DNA from: Acidisarcina polymorpha
GTDB taxonomy: Bacteria > Acidobacteriota > Terriglobia > Terriglobales > Acidobacteriaceae
Direction of reading: 5' to 3'
DNA length: 64,000 nt
Assembly: GCF_003330725.1 (NCBI RefSeq)
Contig: NZ_CP030840.1
Location: 930,001-994,000, forward strand
Shown: positions 1 through 8,062 of the stretch, one piece after another
Numbering within the stretch: the first letter of the stretch is position 1
How the letters are laid out: each line of letters begins with the position of its first letter
The notes under the pieces: generated by a model
What the model was told of the DNA's origin: nothing
What the model saw: only the letters and a program-made list of their open reading frames with translations
Databases searched by the model: none
Position numbers and translations under genes: made by a program

Positions 1-385
1 TGATATGGACCGTACAGGCCCCGCACTGACCGTGATCGCACCCCTTTTTCGTGCCTGGCATCTGCAGGTTCTCGCGTAATGCGTCCAGAAGCGTTACCCG
101 CGGCTCGAGCGTTGTATGAATTTCACTCCCGTTGATGTTCAAGGACACAGGCACTGAGCCAGGAACCTTTGGCTTGGCCGTCGAAGACGGCTGCTCATGA
201 ACCGGCGCTGGCGCTGCTGCAGCCAGGGTGCTTGTAGTCGCGGCAAGACCGGCTGCTCCTAGCTGCCCTAGGAACGAGCGCCGGCTGAAGCGACCAAATG
301 CCGGCTTTTCTGCTTCGCCATCTTCACGATCTTTCGCAACGATATCGTCTGGTCGCGCATTTGGCTCCAGTGGTCCCTTTGGCAT
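1..385 (-). CDS. Tat-exported 2Fe-2S subunit of a xanthine dehydrogenase-family oxidoreductase (PaoA/YagT-like), 3' end outside window
   Basis: Reading the minus strand from the ATG at 385 gives a protein with a twin-arginine signal (SRRSFLG near residue 38, then a hydrophobic Ala-rich stretch) and a plant-type ferredoxin fold ending in the cluster motif GCDHGQCGACTVHI. That motif binds the first [2Fe-2S] cluster in the small subunit of molybdenum hydroxylases; the Tat signal points to a periplasmic aldehyde oxidoreductase such as PaoABC. The C-terminal four-cysteine domain lies beyond the window edge. It follows the SDR gene on the same strand after 114 bp. Family is seen directly; periplasmic location and aldehyde substrate are inferred. 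Confidence 0.85.
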   Translation of the reverse strand, partial: MPKGPLEPNARPDDIVAKDREDGEAEKPAFGRFSRRSFLGQLGAAGLAATTSTLAAAAPAPVHEQPSSTAKPKVPGSVPVSLNINGSEIHTTLEPRVTLLDALRENLQMPGTKKGCDHGQCGACTVHI

Positions 386-499
386 CGGCTACTCCCAATC
401 TGGAAAGTATGATGCGATTGTAGACGCTGGAAACGGGTCCAAAGTCTTTCCGGAAAGAAGGGCTTCCATAGATAATTAACTTGTTCGATAAAATCCAAA

Positions 500-1252
500 T
501 TAATAGGTCGCGCGGCCGCCGCTTAGATCGAAAACTGCTCCCGTCGTGAAGGAATTTTCCGCCGACACCAGCCAAGCCACCATCGACGCGATCTCCTCGA
601 CCTCGACAAATCTGCCTCGCGGAATCTTTGAAAGCATGTAATCGATGTGTTGTTGCGTCATCTGGTCGAAAATGCGAGTCCGCGCGACGGCCGGAGTAAT
701 GCAGTTGACGGCGATATCGTACTCGGGTAGTTCCTTGCCCAACGATTTGGTGAGCGCGATCACTCCCGCTTTGGCAGCACTGTAAGCAGGCGCATTCGGA
801 TTCCCTTCTTTGCCCGCAATCGATGCGGTATTTACGATGCGGCCATATTTCTGCTCGATCATTAACGGCGCGATGGCCCTGCAGCAGAGAAATATTCCCG
901 TCAGATCAATATCGATGACTTGCTGCCATGCCTCGATCGGGTACTCCCAGGTCTTCAGATTCGGTCCTGCGATCCCGGCATTAGCGACTAAAATGTCGAC
1001 TCCTCCCATGCGATTCACTGAGGACGAAAGCGCGGCTGCGACTTCACTCGGCTGTGTGACATCCATGCCGATGCCATGAGCATCTCCAATTTTCGAAAGC
1101 TGCTCTGCGGCCTCTGTCGCAAGCTTTGCGTCCAGATCCCAGAGCGAGACCGAAGCGCCCGAGGCTACAAGCCGCTGCGCTATCGCGAGGCCAATCCCCT
1201 GCGCGCCACCGGTAATCACCGCCCGACGACCCTTTAAATCAATCTGGTTCAT
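500..1252 (-). CDS. SDR family NAD(P)-dependent oxidoreductase
   Basis: A 250-residue classical short-chain dehydrogenase/reductase. Visible motifs: TGGAQGIG cofactor loop at residues 14-21, NAGIAG, catalytic Ser in NTAS, and YSAAK with correct Ser-Tyr spacing (13 residues), so it should be active. The C-terminus ends in DLSGGRATY, typical of this family. It resembles 3-oxoacyl-ACP reductase-like and sugar-dehydrogenase SDRs; the substrate cannot be told. It lies upstream of the 2Fe-2S subunit gene on the same strand and may be co-transcribed with it. Confidence 0.85.
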   Translation of the reverse strand: MNQIDLKGRRAVITGGAQGIGLAIAQRLVASGASVSLWDLDAKLATEAAEQLSKIGDAHGIGMDVTQPSEVAAALSSSVNRMGGVDILVANAGIAGPNLKTWEYPIEAWQQVIDIDLTGIFLCCRAIAPLMIEQKYGRIVNTASIAGKEGNPNAPAYSAAKAGVIALTKSLGKELPEYDIAVNCITPAVARTRIFDQMTQQHIDYMLSKIPRGRFVEVEEIASMVAWLVSAENSFTTGAVFDLSGGRATY

Positions 1253-1556
1253 TGTGTCCCTACCCCCAAAACATCTTAGTTTAGATATTCCGGAGACCAG
1301 TCCGGCGCCGCCGGCGAGACGGTCGAGCAGTTCCCGGGCCGGCGGTTAAGGCTAGGGGTTTCGTCGTCTCAGACCAACTCCATGGATCATGTCCATTGAG
1401 TCCCTGCTGCAAAGGCGACCGGGGCAATATCTTCTCACGGGCGCTGAAATGGCTCTCAAGCCTTGATGTCAGCTAACAAGACGCATCTCAAGCGTTAAAT
1501 TTGTGTGGCACTCGCTCTCTGCTCGCGACTCGCAAGCTTGGCACCGGTACCGCAGT

Positions 1557-1585
1557 TTGACCGCAACTAGAGGAGACTTTATGAT
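1557..1585 (+). promoter_or_regulatory. Sigma70-type promoter of tRNA-Gln
   Basis: TTGACC at 1557-1562 and TATGAT at 1580-1585 are separated by exactly 17 bp, each one mismatch from consensus. The predicted transcript would start near 1592, about 40 nt before the tRNA. Seen in the sequence; promoter function is inferred. Confidence 0.6.
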
Positions 1586-1605
1586 TTGAAGGTGCAAAAA
1601 GCCTA

Positions 1606-1625
1606 GAACATCCTCCCGGATGTTC
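1606..1625 (+). other. Perfect hairpin in the tRNA-Gln 5' leader
   Basis: GAACATCC and GGATGTTC form an 8-bp perfect stem with a 4-nt loop, ending five nucleotides before the mature tRNA. It would form in the precursor between the predicted promoter and the RNase P site. It has no T-tract, so a terminator role is unlikely. Confidence 0.5.
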
Positions 1626-1630
1626 GTTAT

Positions 1631-1704
1631 TGCCCCTTCGTTCAATGGTAGGACAGCTGCCTCTGGAGCAGCATATCGGGGTTCGAATCCCTGAGGGGCA
1701 ACCA
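1631..1704 (+). tRNA. tRNA-Gln (anticodon CTG), CCA encoded
   Basis: Complete cloverleaf: 7-bp acceptor TGCCCCT/AGGGGCA, anticodon stem GCTGC/GCAGC around loop CTCTGGA (anticodon CTG at 1663-1665, reading CAG), a four-base variable loop and T-arm CGGGG TTCGAAT CCCTG with a G.T wobble. The discriminator base is A and CCA is encoded at 1702-1704. The D-stem is three pairs including one wobble. Confidence 0.95.
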
Positions 1705-1750
1705 ATGGATTCAACGGCGCAATCGCCACCCTCGGAGGACCAGAGCTTCT

Positions 1751-2551
1751 CTAACTCGCCTTCCGATTTTCGGGGATGCCGACTTGGTCGAAGCGCATTG
1801 CCATTTCTCGAAGTTCTCCGGCCACGCCAGGCCCGCACAATGGGCGTCCGTGTCCTGGGGCTACCGTGATGGGCGCCAGGGAGGCGAGCTTTTCGACAGA
1901 CCGGCGGGCGGCATTCCAGTCTGACGTGAAATAAGCCGGAGGTCCGTGGAGTTCCGGCGGTTGAGCAAGCGCCACCTCAAAGAACGATTCAGGTTTGGTC
2001 GTGCAGAACGCATCCCCCACCAGCAGGGTTTTGTCGGCGGCTCGAAAAAGCGAGATGTGGCCGGGTGTGTGCCCCGGGGTATGCAGCATCTCCCATCCAG
2101 GCATCTCCGCGATGGTAGGTTTGAGCTCCCGCAGCCGCTCACTGAGGTCGATTGGGCCGCGAGGATAAATTGGCGAAAGGAGGCTCATCAGGCCGCCGCC
2201 AGCTCCGGCATTCGGCGCAGCATATTCCCTTTTTCCGGTGAGATAGGGAAACTCCAGGGGATGAGCATAGATGGGAATCATCCAGTGGTCGGCGAGCCCC
2301 CGTGCCGCGCTGACATGATCGAAGTGGCCATGGGTGAGGACGATGCAGTTAGGGGCCGTCCTGTAATTTCTTTCTACCCAATGGCGAATCTGCGTTTCAC
2401 TGAATGGGATCGCCGCATCGATCAGTGTCCAGGAGCCATCGTTGTGCTCCACGGAAAAAACATTCACGAAGGCTATCCGCAGCCCGTGAACTCCGGGCGC
2501 AATTGCATCCATCGGCACAATCTGATCGGTGGGAACGGGAACGCGGTCCAT
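1751..2551 (-). CDS. MBL-fold metallo-hydrolase
   Basis: 266 residues with the metallo-beta-lactamase zinc motif THGHFDH at residues 73-79, then HTPGHTPGHIS, the bridging Asp in LLVGDAF and the last His in APGHGRPL. These make a glyoxalase II or lactonase-like fold binding two metals. No signal peptide is seen, so it is probably cytosolic. It converges with the tRNA-Gln gene. Substrate unknown; family assignment is firm. Confidence 0.85.
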   Translation of the reverse strand: MDRVPVPTDQIVPMDAIAPGVHGLRIAFVNVFSVEHNDGSWTLIDAAIPFSETQIRHWVERNYRTAPNCIVLTHGHFDHVSAARGLADHWMIPIYAHPLEFPYLTGKREYAAPNAGAGGGLMSLLSPIYPRGPIDLSERLRELKPTIAEMPGWEMLHTPGHTPGHISLFRAADKTLLVGDAFCTTKPESFFEVALAQPPELHGPPAYFTSDWNAARRSVEKLASLAPITVAPGHGRPLCGPGVAGELREMAMRFDQVGIPENRKAS

Positions 2552-2673
2552 ACATGCTCCTATTCGTTTGGTGTTGGGCGGAATTTCTAGGTGAATTCAC
2601 TCATCGCCAGCTTTCCTGCCTCTTTCTTGGGATGCACTTATTGCCGCCACGGCAACTTGAGCATCGCGCGTTC

Positions 2674-4056
2674 TCATTGCTCTTTGCTCAGGCTGTTCGC
2701 CGGCCGGCTGTCGAGCTGCTGCCCGCGAATCGGCAGCAACTGCAAGACCAGGAGGTCGGCCTGAACACGCTCCCACTGACGGGGGACGGTCTTGGTAAAG
2801 TTGGGGGCATTCGGGTCGGCATAAAAGCGGAGCACATCTGCCTTTACGTCCAAAGGAATTGGTAGTTGAGGGTCGGCAACCAGACGGTGTAGCAGCCGGG
2901 CATAGGTCTGGTCGGTGAGCTTATAGGCACCGGGTTGTACGAGAGCGCCGGTATCCAGATCGCGGTTGTCGAGGCCCGGCTTCGGTCCGCCGAAGACTGC
3001 CAATGCGGTGCGAAGAGAATCCGTCGATTGATTGACGCTCCGCACGTAGTCTTGTTCGGTATCGGCATTCGGTCCGCGAATCGCGGTCAGTTTCAGCGGT
3101 CCGACTTTGGGGAGTATATAGATCAGCCCGGCCAGCGAATAGGTGCCGATTCCGGCCCTGCGGCGGTAATGGTCCCAGTCATTCTCGGTAGCTACCCGCG
3201 CGAATTCCTTCTCCATTTTCTCGAACTCCGCCGTCTGCGAATCGGCAGGCATCTGCTTGCGATGGAGCAAGGTAACGGCGTACGCGATGCGAGGAAGAAA
3301 GCTGCGCACCACGAAGCGATAGCCCCTGACGTTGATTCGCCGGGAGCGGGCTTTGGTAAAGTCCTCGCCCAAACCATAAGTGTCGTAAAAAGCGGCTGCC
3401 ACTTGCTTGATCGAAATCTTCAGTCCGATATGGCGAAGGTATCGCGCGGGCGCCAGCCGATGATGTGCGATTTCATTGATGTCGAAGGCGAACTCGGTCT
3501 GTACATGGGCGCGTTCGTCTTCGGCGTACGTCACGACCGGTCCGAATGCTTCACCCAGCCGCGGAAACTCAACCGGGACGGCCAGGTTGGTTGCTTCCGC
3601 GTGGCCGACGGTATCGCCGATGTAGTGAGAGAGCGCACCAATGGCGAAGGCGAGTTCATCGGCATTCTGGGCATGCCGAAAGAGATTGGAGATAAAGTCG
3701 CCGGTCCGGACGTAATGAGTGAGCTCGGAGAAGAACTTGTCGCCAAAGGGATAGTAGCCGATGTCCTGGATCGCGCATCCGCCATAGGCATAGGCACGGG
3801 CCTCCTGCAACTGGCTGGGAGTCAAGCCCGGATAGCGGGCCTGCAACAACGGCGCGATCGAGGCTTGCCAGGTCAGATCGATCAATTGCTCGTGGGTAAG
3901 GAGAGAGTATGGACGCGCGAGCGGAGCAAGATTTAACACGAAAAGAACTAGGAAAAGTCGAGTCGCTTTAGGGAGGAAGGATGGCCGAGTCGGTGTTAGC
4001 GTTTCTGGACAAAACTCAATTTTGCGTTCAAATGGCGCACTCGCCTTACGGAGCAT
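2674..4056 (-). CDS. Secreted zinc-dependent phospholipase C-like protein
   Basis: 460 residues. After a hydrophobic segment (about residues 32-50) comes YSLLTHEQ, then a helical region with GGCAIQDIGYYPFGDKFF and ALSHYIGDTVGHAEATN. The spaced His and Asp residues (H in LLTHE, D in IQDIG, H in ELTHY, HYIGDTVGH) match the zinc-binding pattern of the phospholipase C/S1-P1 fold. The N-terminal 30 residues before the hydrophobic stretch are unusual and the start is uncertain. It lies 157 bp downstream of the DUF4175 gene on the same strand, so it may be the tail of that operon. Confidence 0.65.
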   Translation of the reverse strand: MLRKASAPFERKIEFCPETLTPTRPSFLPKATRLFLVLFVLNLAPLARPYSLLTHEQLIDLTWQASIAPLLQARYPGLTPSQLQEARAYAYGGCAIQDIGYYPFGDKFFSELTHYVRTGDFISNLFRHAQNADELAFAIGALSHYIGDTVGHAEATNLAVPVEFPRLGEAFGPVVTYAEDERAHVQTEFAFDINEIAHHRLAPARYLRHIGLKISIKQVAAAFYDTYGLGEDFTKARSRRINVRGYRFVVRSFLPRIAYAVTLLHRKQMPADSQTAEFEKMEKEFARVATENDWDHYRRRAGIGTYSLAGLIYILPKVGPLKLTAIRGPNADTEQDYVRSVNQSTDSLRTALAVFGGPKPGLDNRDLDTGALVQPGAYKLTDQTYARLLHRLVADPQLPIPLDVKADVLRFYADPNAPNFTKTVPRQWERVQADLLVLQLLPIRGQQLDSRPANSLSKEQ

Positions 4057-4213
4057 TCAACTTACCCAGAGATCAAAGATTGGTTTTGGCCACGGATGGT
4101 TGCCTTGGCAGCGCTATACCGCCGGATAGAGAGAACGCCGGGGTGACGCCACATCGACGAAGACGCGTGGATGAAGCGGCGCGAGTTCACGATAACGCCT
4201 GATTCCGGCTAAG

Positions 4214-7200
4214 CTATGGATTCTTGCTGAGGCGGCGATAGTACTCGGCCACCGAATCCTGATATCCGGCGGGGATGACATACGGTCTCCCGCTGCGTGC
4301 ATCGCCGGAAGCTTCGTCGTGCTGGAGTTGTAATTCGAGGCGATCCACTGAATTGAGAACATCCTGGTGCATCTGTTCGACCAGGGCTGGATTCCCCAGG
4401 AAGCGGCTGGGGTCGAGCTGCTGCATCTGCCGCGTCAGCTTTTCAACTTCTTTGGCTGCTTCGGGATCGTCCTTGACGGCCTGCCGGAGTTCGCTCAGCT
4501 GCCGCAAACCTTGTCGATAGCTTCGCTCAGGGTCGGCGGGATTGCCTGAGGAGTCGACGGCGGGGAAACGCTGCCCGGCTGCACCGTAGCGATTGTTCCC
4601 GGTGTTGACGTTGTTCCAAGCCGTTCCATCTGCACTCGCTCCCCCACCGTTGCGAACTTCGCCGCTCATATCTCCTTGCCGATTCCGGGCGATGTCTCCG
4701 TTTCGATCGCCGATGCCGCCTCCGCGTCGAAGGCCACTGCCGGGCTGGCCGGCTTGACCGGGCGCGGCTTGCTGTCCGCCGGCCTGTTGCGGTTGACCGG
4801 ACTTGCGGCCTTCGGGATCCGACTCTCCATTCCGACCAGAGGCGCCACGGCTCGCAGCCTGCATCGCCTCCAGCTGGCTGCGAAGACGCTCAACCTGATC
4901 GAGCGCTGCTTGCTGGTCCGTCGCAGTCTTGGCGCCTGGACTATGAGCACCCTGCGCCAAGTCCGTTGGATCCTTCTGACCCTGTTGAGCCTGCCGAAGC
5001 TGCTCGCTGAGATGCTGCAGTCCCTGAGCGATTTCGCTCTCGGTTCCGTTAGCGTTGGGGTTGATCCCTCTCCGCAGCCAGTCAGCGGTGCGCTGGACAT
5101 GGTTGTCGAGGTCGGCATCGTCCATCCCGGAGACGGCGTCGCGCAGCTTTTTGGCGACGCCGGGTTGATTGGAAGCCATCTCGCGAGCGGAATCGCGCAG
5201 GTTCTTCTGGAGCTTGGAAAGATCATTGGAGAGCTGCTGTCTCTCTTTCGCCAGCTGATCGCGCTGCTTAATTCTCGCCATCATGCTGTCTCGGTCCGCA
5301 AGCTCGGCGCCCTGCTGGCTGGCGAGCTTGTCGATGCGCTCAGCCTGGGAGCGCTCCTCCTGAGTCAGCCGGTCGGCTTCATGGGAAAGCGCATCTGTCT
5401 TGCCCGAAGCGAGTTGTTGTTGGGTGCCGGCAAGCAGATTGGTCGCTTCGCGCAAGCGGTCCGCTGCCTGGCGCGCGGCGTCACTGCTCTGTTGGGGGCT
5501 GCCGCTGCGCTTCATCGCATCGCCTGCCTGCTGTAGCCGGCTTAGGGCTTGCTGGATGCGCTGGTCGGATGATTGGCCTGCGGGTTGTGCTTGGCCTGCT
5601 TGTTGGGCCGCGGACGCCCGGGAAGAGCGGCGGGAAGACTGCCCGGAGCTTCCGCTGGCAGAGCCACCCTGCGCCTTCTGGCCCGACGACTGCGAACCGC
5701 TCTGGCCCGTAGGATTATGTTGCTCGGAACCGTTTTGCGCCTGTGAACCTGGTTGCTGAGATCCGGATTGTTGGGAGTCGGATTGGGGTGATTGGGAACT
5801 CGCCTGTCCGGATTGCGAGCCGTTGGCATTCTGCTGCCCATTTCGGGCTAACTGCTCAATCTGCCGCTGCAACTCTTCGGCTTCGCGCCTCAACATCTCC
5901 TGCTGCCAGCGCTCCTGAAAGCTTTGCTGCGGATTATGCTGCTGGCCGGCGAGCTCCTCCTGGCGCTTCGCGAGCGCGTCCAGCTTGGCGAGCGCATCTT
6001 CCACGTCCTTTTCATGCTGCTCTTGAGGAGATGCGGACTGCGCAGTTTCGTACTGGTTCTTTTCTGTGTCGAGCTCCAGGTCGAAGAGGCTCGCCAGGTC
6101 GCGTCCGGCGCTCTCGCCGCCGCCACCTGCACCGCCTCCACGCTGCCCAAAGGCGACCTCGATCTTGCGGAAGGTGGCCTCGGCGCGGAGCAGAGCCTGG
6201 AGGGCCTTCTGCTCCAGAGGAAGAGCGTCCTTCCAGCGCATGCTTTTCAATTGATCGGCGGAAGGCTGCATCGCGGCTGCCGCCGTCTGCATATCCTTGT
6301 CGAAGCCGGTGAACTCTTCGTTGGCCTCGGAGAGATCGCGGCTTTGCATGCGCTCGGAGAGCGCCAGCACCTGGCCGCGCAGCTTCTGTTGCGCGCCAGA
6401 GAGGAACTGCCCCGCAGCAGCCGCATCCTTTGCAGTCGCAGATTTGTCGTTCTGCTGCTTCCAGGTTGCGGCGATCAACTCTTTCTCGCGCTTGGATATC
6501 TCAGTCTGGTTATTCTGCCCGCCAGCGCCCCCGCCGCCAGATGGGCCGCCGCCTTGCTGCGACTGGGAAAACTCGCGCTCGAAGGGATCGACCTGGATGA
6601 ACGTAATGTCGGTGCGCGCTTCGAGGTGGCCGTCCTTGGCCGTAGCGTAGAGGCTGACCAAATCCCCTGGCGCGAGCTTGTAGTCTTCCAATGGAAGGGT
6701 GTAGGACCCGTCGACGCTCTTCGGCCCAGGTGCCTTGAGCATGCTGACATCGTGGTCAGCTCCGCCGTTCACGGAGTAGTGAAGGTGAACGTCCCTCAGT
6801 CCGAATTCGTCAGCGGCTTTGACGGACGTAGTGACCTCCTCAATGGGACTCGCCCGGTAATCGCCGCCGGGACGCTCCACTGCGATCTGCGGCGGAGGCG
6901 CCTTGTCGGTCGCGATGAAATAATCTTCCGACAGCCGCACGGATTGTCCCTCATCATTAGCGGCCACATGATAGGCGCCATCTTTCTCCATATGGATCGA
7001 GCCTTGATACTTGTTGCCGTTGCCGCCGGTGAGATAGATGGCCTGACCATTGTCAAGAGTCAACTGCCCATCCTTCAGCGCGTGATCCATCTCGACTTGG
7101 ATCTTGGCGTCTGTGCCTTCGATCGCTCGTAGATCTCCGGTGTGCTCCTCAGAAACAGGCTTCATCCCTGTCCACTGCGGATAGTGGTAGGTGACCTGAA

Positions 7201-8062
7201 TTTCTTTGACTGAGGGCAGATCGACGACACGAACTTTATAGTGGGGTGACGTGAGCGGCCCGGCGGCTACATAGTATTCGACATTTTCCGGTAAGCCGGT
7301 GAAGACGAACTGATAGGCAGCTGCGCCGCCCGCATCCGGCTGGGTCTGCATGACGACCGGCTCCCACCCGCTGCCACTCTGATAATGAGCGAAGAGCTGT
7401 ACCTTGTCGGGATGCATGCCGCTCACGTGAGCAGTGATTATCTGGTCGCCGTGCCGCCGCACGGCGATGTCGCCGGGAGTGATGGTAATCGCATAGAGCG
7501 GAGCGGCATTCTTCTTCGGGCCGGTCCACAGCAGCGAGGCGCCGTATCCGAGATAGCCGGGTGCGGCGGAGATCATCCAGGCTAGGACCGCGAGACAAGC
7601 CAGTCCGGCGCCGCCCAGGGCAAACAAGCGGTTATCCGGAACCAGCGACGCTGGCGGCGCATATTGGGTTCGCGCCAGAGTATCGGCTGCGAGCAGTTCG
7701 AGGAAGGGATTTCCAGCTTTGTTCTGGACCTGTTTGCTCTGACCTTCGTAGAAGGTCGTAAGCCGCTGTTCGAGCTCCGGATTGGCGGTTTCGACGCGAC
7801 GCACAGCGAGGGTGCGAGTCAAGCCCATCACCGGCAACAGAATACCGAACCCAGCAGCGGTTGCGAGCGCGATGAGCAACACGAGACGCGCCCCGGCAAC
7901 GGCATGCATGGGAAAAGCAAAGTGGTTGAGCGCCAGCACCAAAGTAAGCGTGACCGCGAGCGCGGTACCAGTGAAGATGGCTGCACCACGCAGCCAAAGA
8001 CTCAGCCGCAATCTTGACTGCAGCCGCGCAATATAGGAATTGAGCTCGTCCTGCTTGCTCAT
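4214..8062 (-). CDS. DUF4175-type large membrane protein with Gln/Ser/Gly-rich region
   Basis: The start is taken at the ATG at 8062 because it has a strong Shine-Dalgarno (GGGAGG) and overlaps the upstream stop as ATGA; longer reading from 8224 would run into the BatA gene. 1,282 residues: three hydrophobic segments within the first 190 residues, an extracytoplasmic beta-rich part, then long coiled-coil-like helices rich in Gln and Glu. A low-complexity Q/S/G stretch spans about residues 737-840 and a Gly-rich one about 1085-1140. Composition and position next to BatA/DUF58/MoxR match DUF4175 proteins of unknown function. It is the last tightly coupled gene of the operon. Confidence 0.75.
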   Translation of the reverse strand: MSKQDELNSYIARLQSRLRLSLWLRGAAIFTGTALAVTLTLVLALNHFAFPMHAVAGARLVLLIALATAAGFGILLPVMGLTRTLAVRRVETANPELEQRLTTFYEGQSKQVQNKAGNPFLELLAADTLARTQYAPPASLVPDNRLFALGGAGLACLAVLAWMISAAPGYLGYGASLLWTGPKKNAAPLYAITITPGDIAVRRHGDQIITAHVSGMHPDKVQLFAHYQSGSGWEPVVMQTQPDAGGAAAYQFVFTGLPENVEYYVAAGPLTSPHYKVRVVDLPSVKEIQVTYHYPQWTGMKPVSEEHTGDLRAIEGTDAKIQVEMDHALKDGQLTLDNGQAIYLTGGNGNKYQGSIHMEKDGAYHVAANDEGQSVRLSEDYFIATDKAPPPQIAVERPGGDYRASPIEEVTTSVKAADEFGLRDVHLHYSVNGGADHDVSMLKAPGPKSVDGSYTLPLEDYKLAPGDLVSLYATAKDGHLEARTDITFIQVDPFEREFSQSQQGGGPSGGGGAGGQNNQTEISKREKELIAATWKQQNDKSATAKDAAAAGQFLSGAQQKLRGQVLALSERMQSRDLSEANEEFTGFDKDMQTAAAAMQPSADQLKSMRWKDALPLEQKALQALLRAEATFRKIEVAFGQRGGGAGGGGESAGRDLASLFDLELDTEKNQYETAQSASPQEQHEKDVEDALAKLDALAKRQEELAGQQHNPQQSFQERWQQEMLRREAEELQRQIEQLARNGQQNANGSQSGQASSQSPQSDSQQSGSQQPGSQAQNGSEQHNPTGQSGSQSSGQKAQGGSASGSSGQSSRRSSRASAAQQAGQAQPAGQSSDQRIQQALSRLQQAGDAMKRSGSPQQSSDAARQAADRLREATNLLAGTQQQLASGKTDALSHEADRLTQEERSQAERIDKLASQQGAELADRDSMMARIKQRDQLAKERQQLSNDLSKLQKNLRDSAREMASNQPGVAKKLRDAVSGMDDADLDNHVQRTADWLRRGINPNANGTESEIAQGLQHLSEQLRQAQQGQKDPTDLAQGAHSPGAKTATDQQAALDQVERLRSQLEAMQAASRGASGRNGESDPEGRKSGQPQQAGGQQAAPGQAGQPGSGLRRGGGIGDRNGDIARNRQGDMSGEVRNGGGASADGTAWNNVNTGNNRYGAAGQRFPAVDSSGNPADPERSYRQGLRQLSELRQAVKDDPEAAKEVEKLTRQMQQLDPSRFLGNPALVEQMHQDVLNSVDRLELQLQHDEASGDARSGRPYVIPAGYQDSVAEYYRRLSKNP

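Noticed and set aside
2404-3936. Long plus-strand frames opposite the MBL and phospholipase-like genes
   Set aside because: They mirror the codon pattern of the minus-strand genes, which have clear motifs; the plus frames have none.
4676-7132. Plus-strand frames of up to 402 residues inside DUF4175
   Set aside because: Shadows of a GC-rich, low-complexity gene on the other strand; no ribosome sites or domains.
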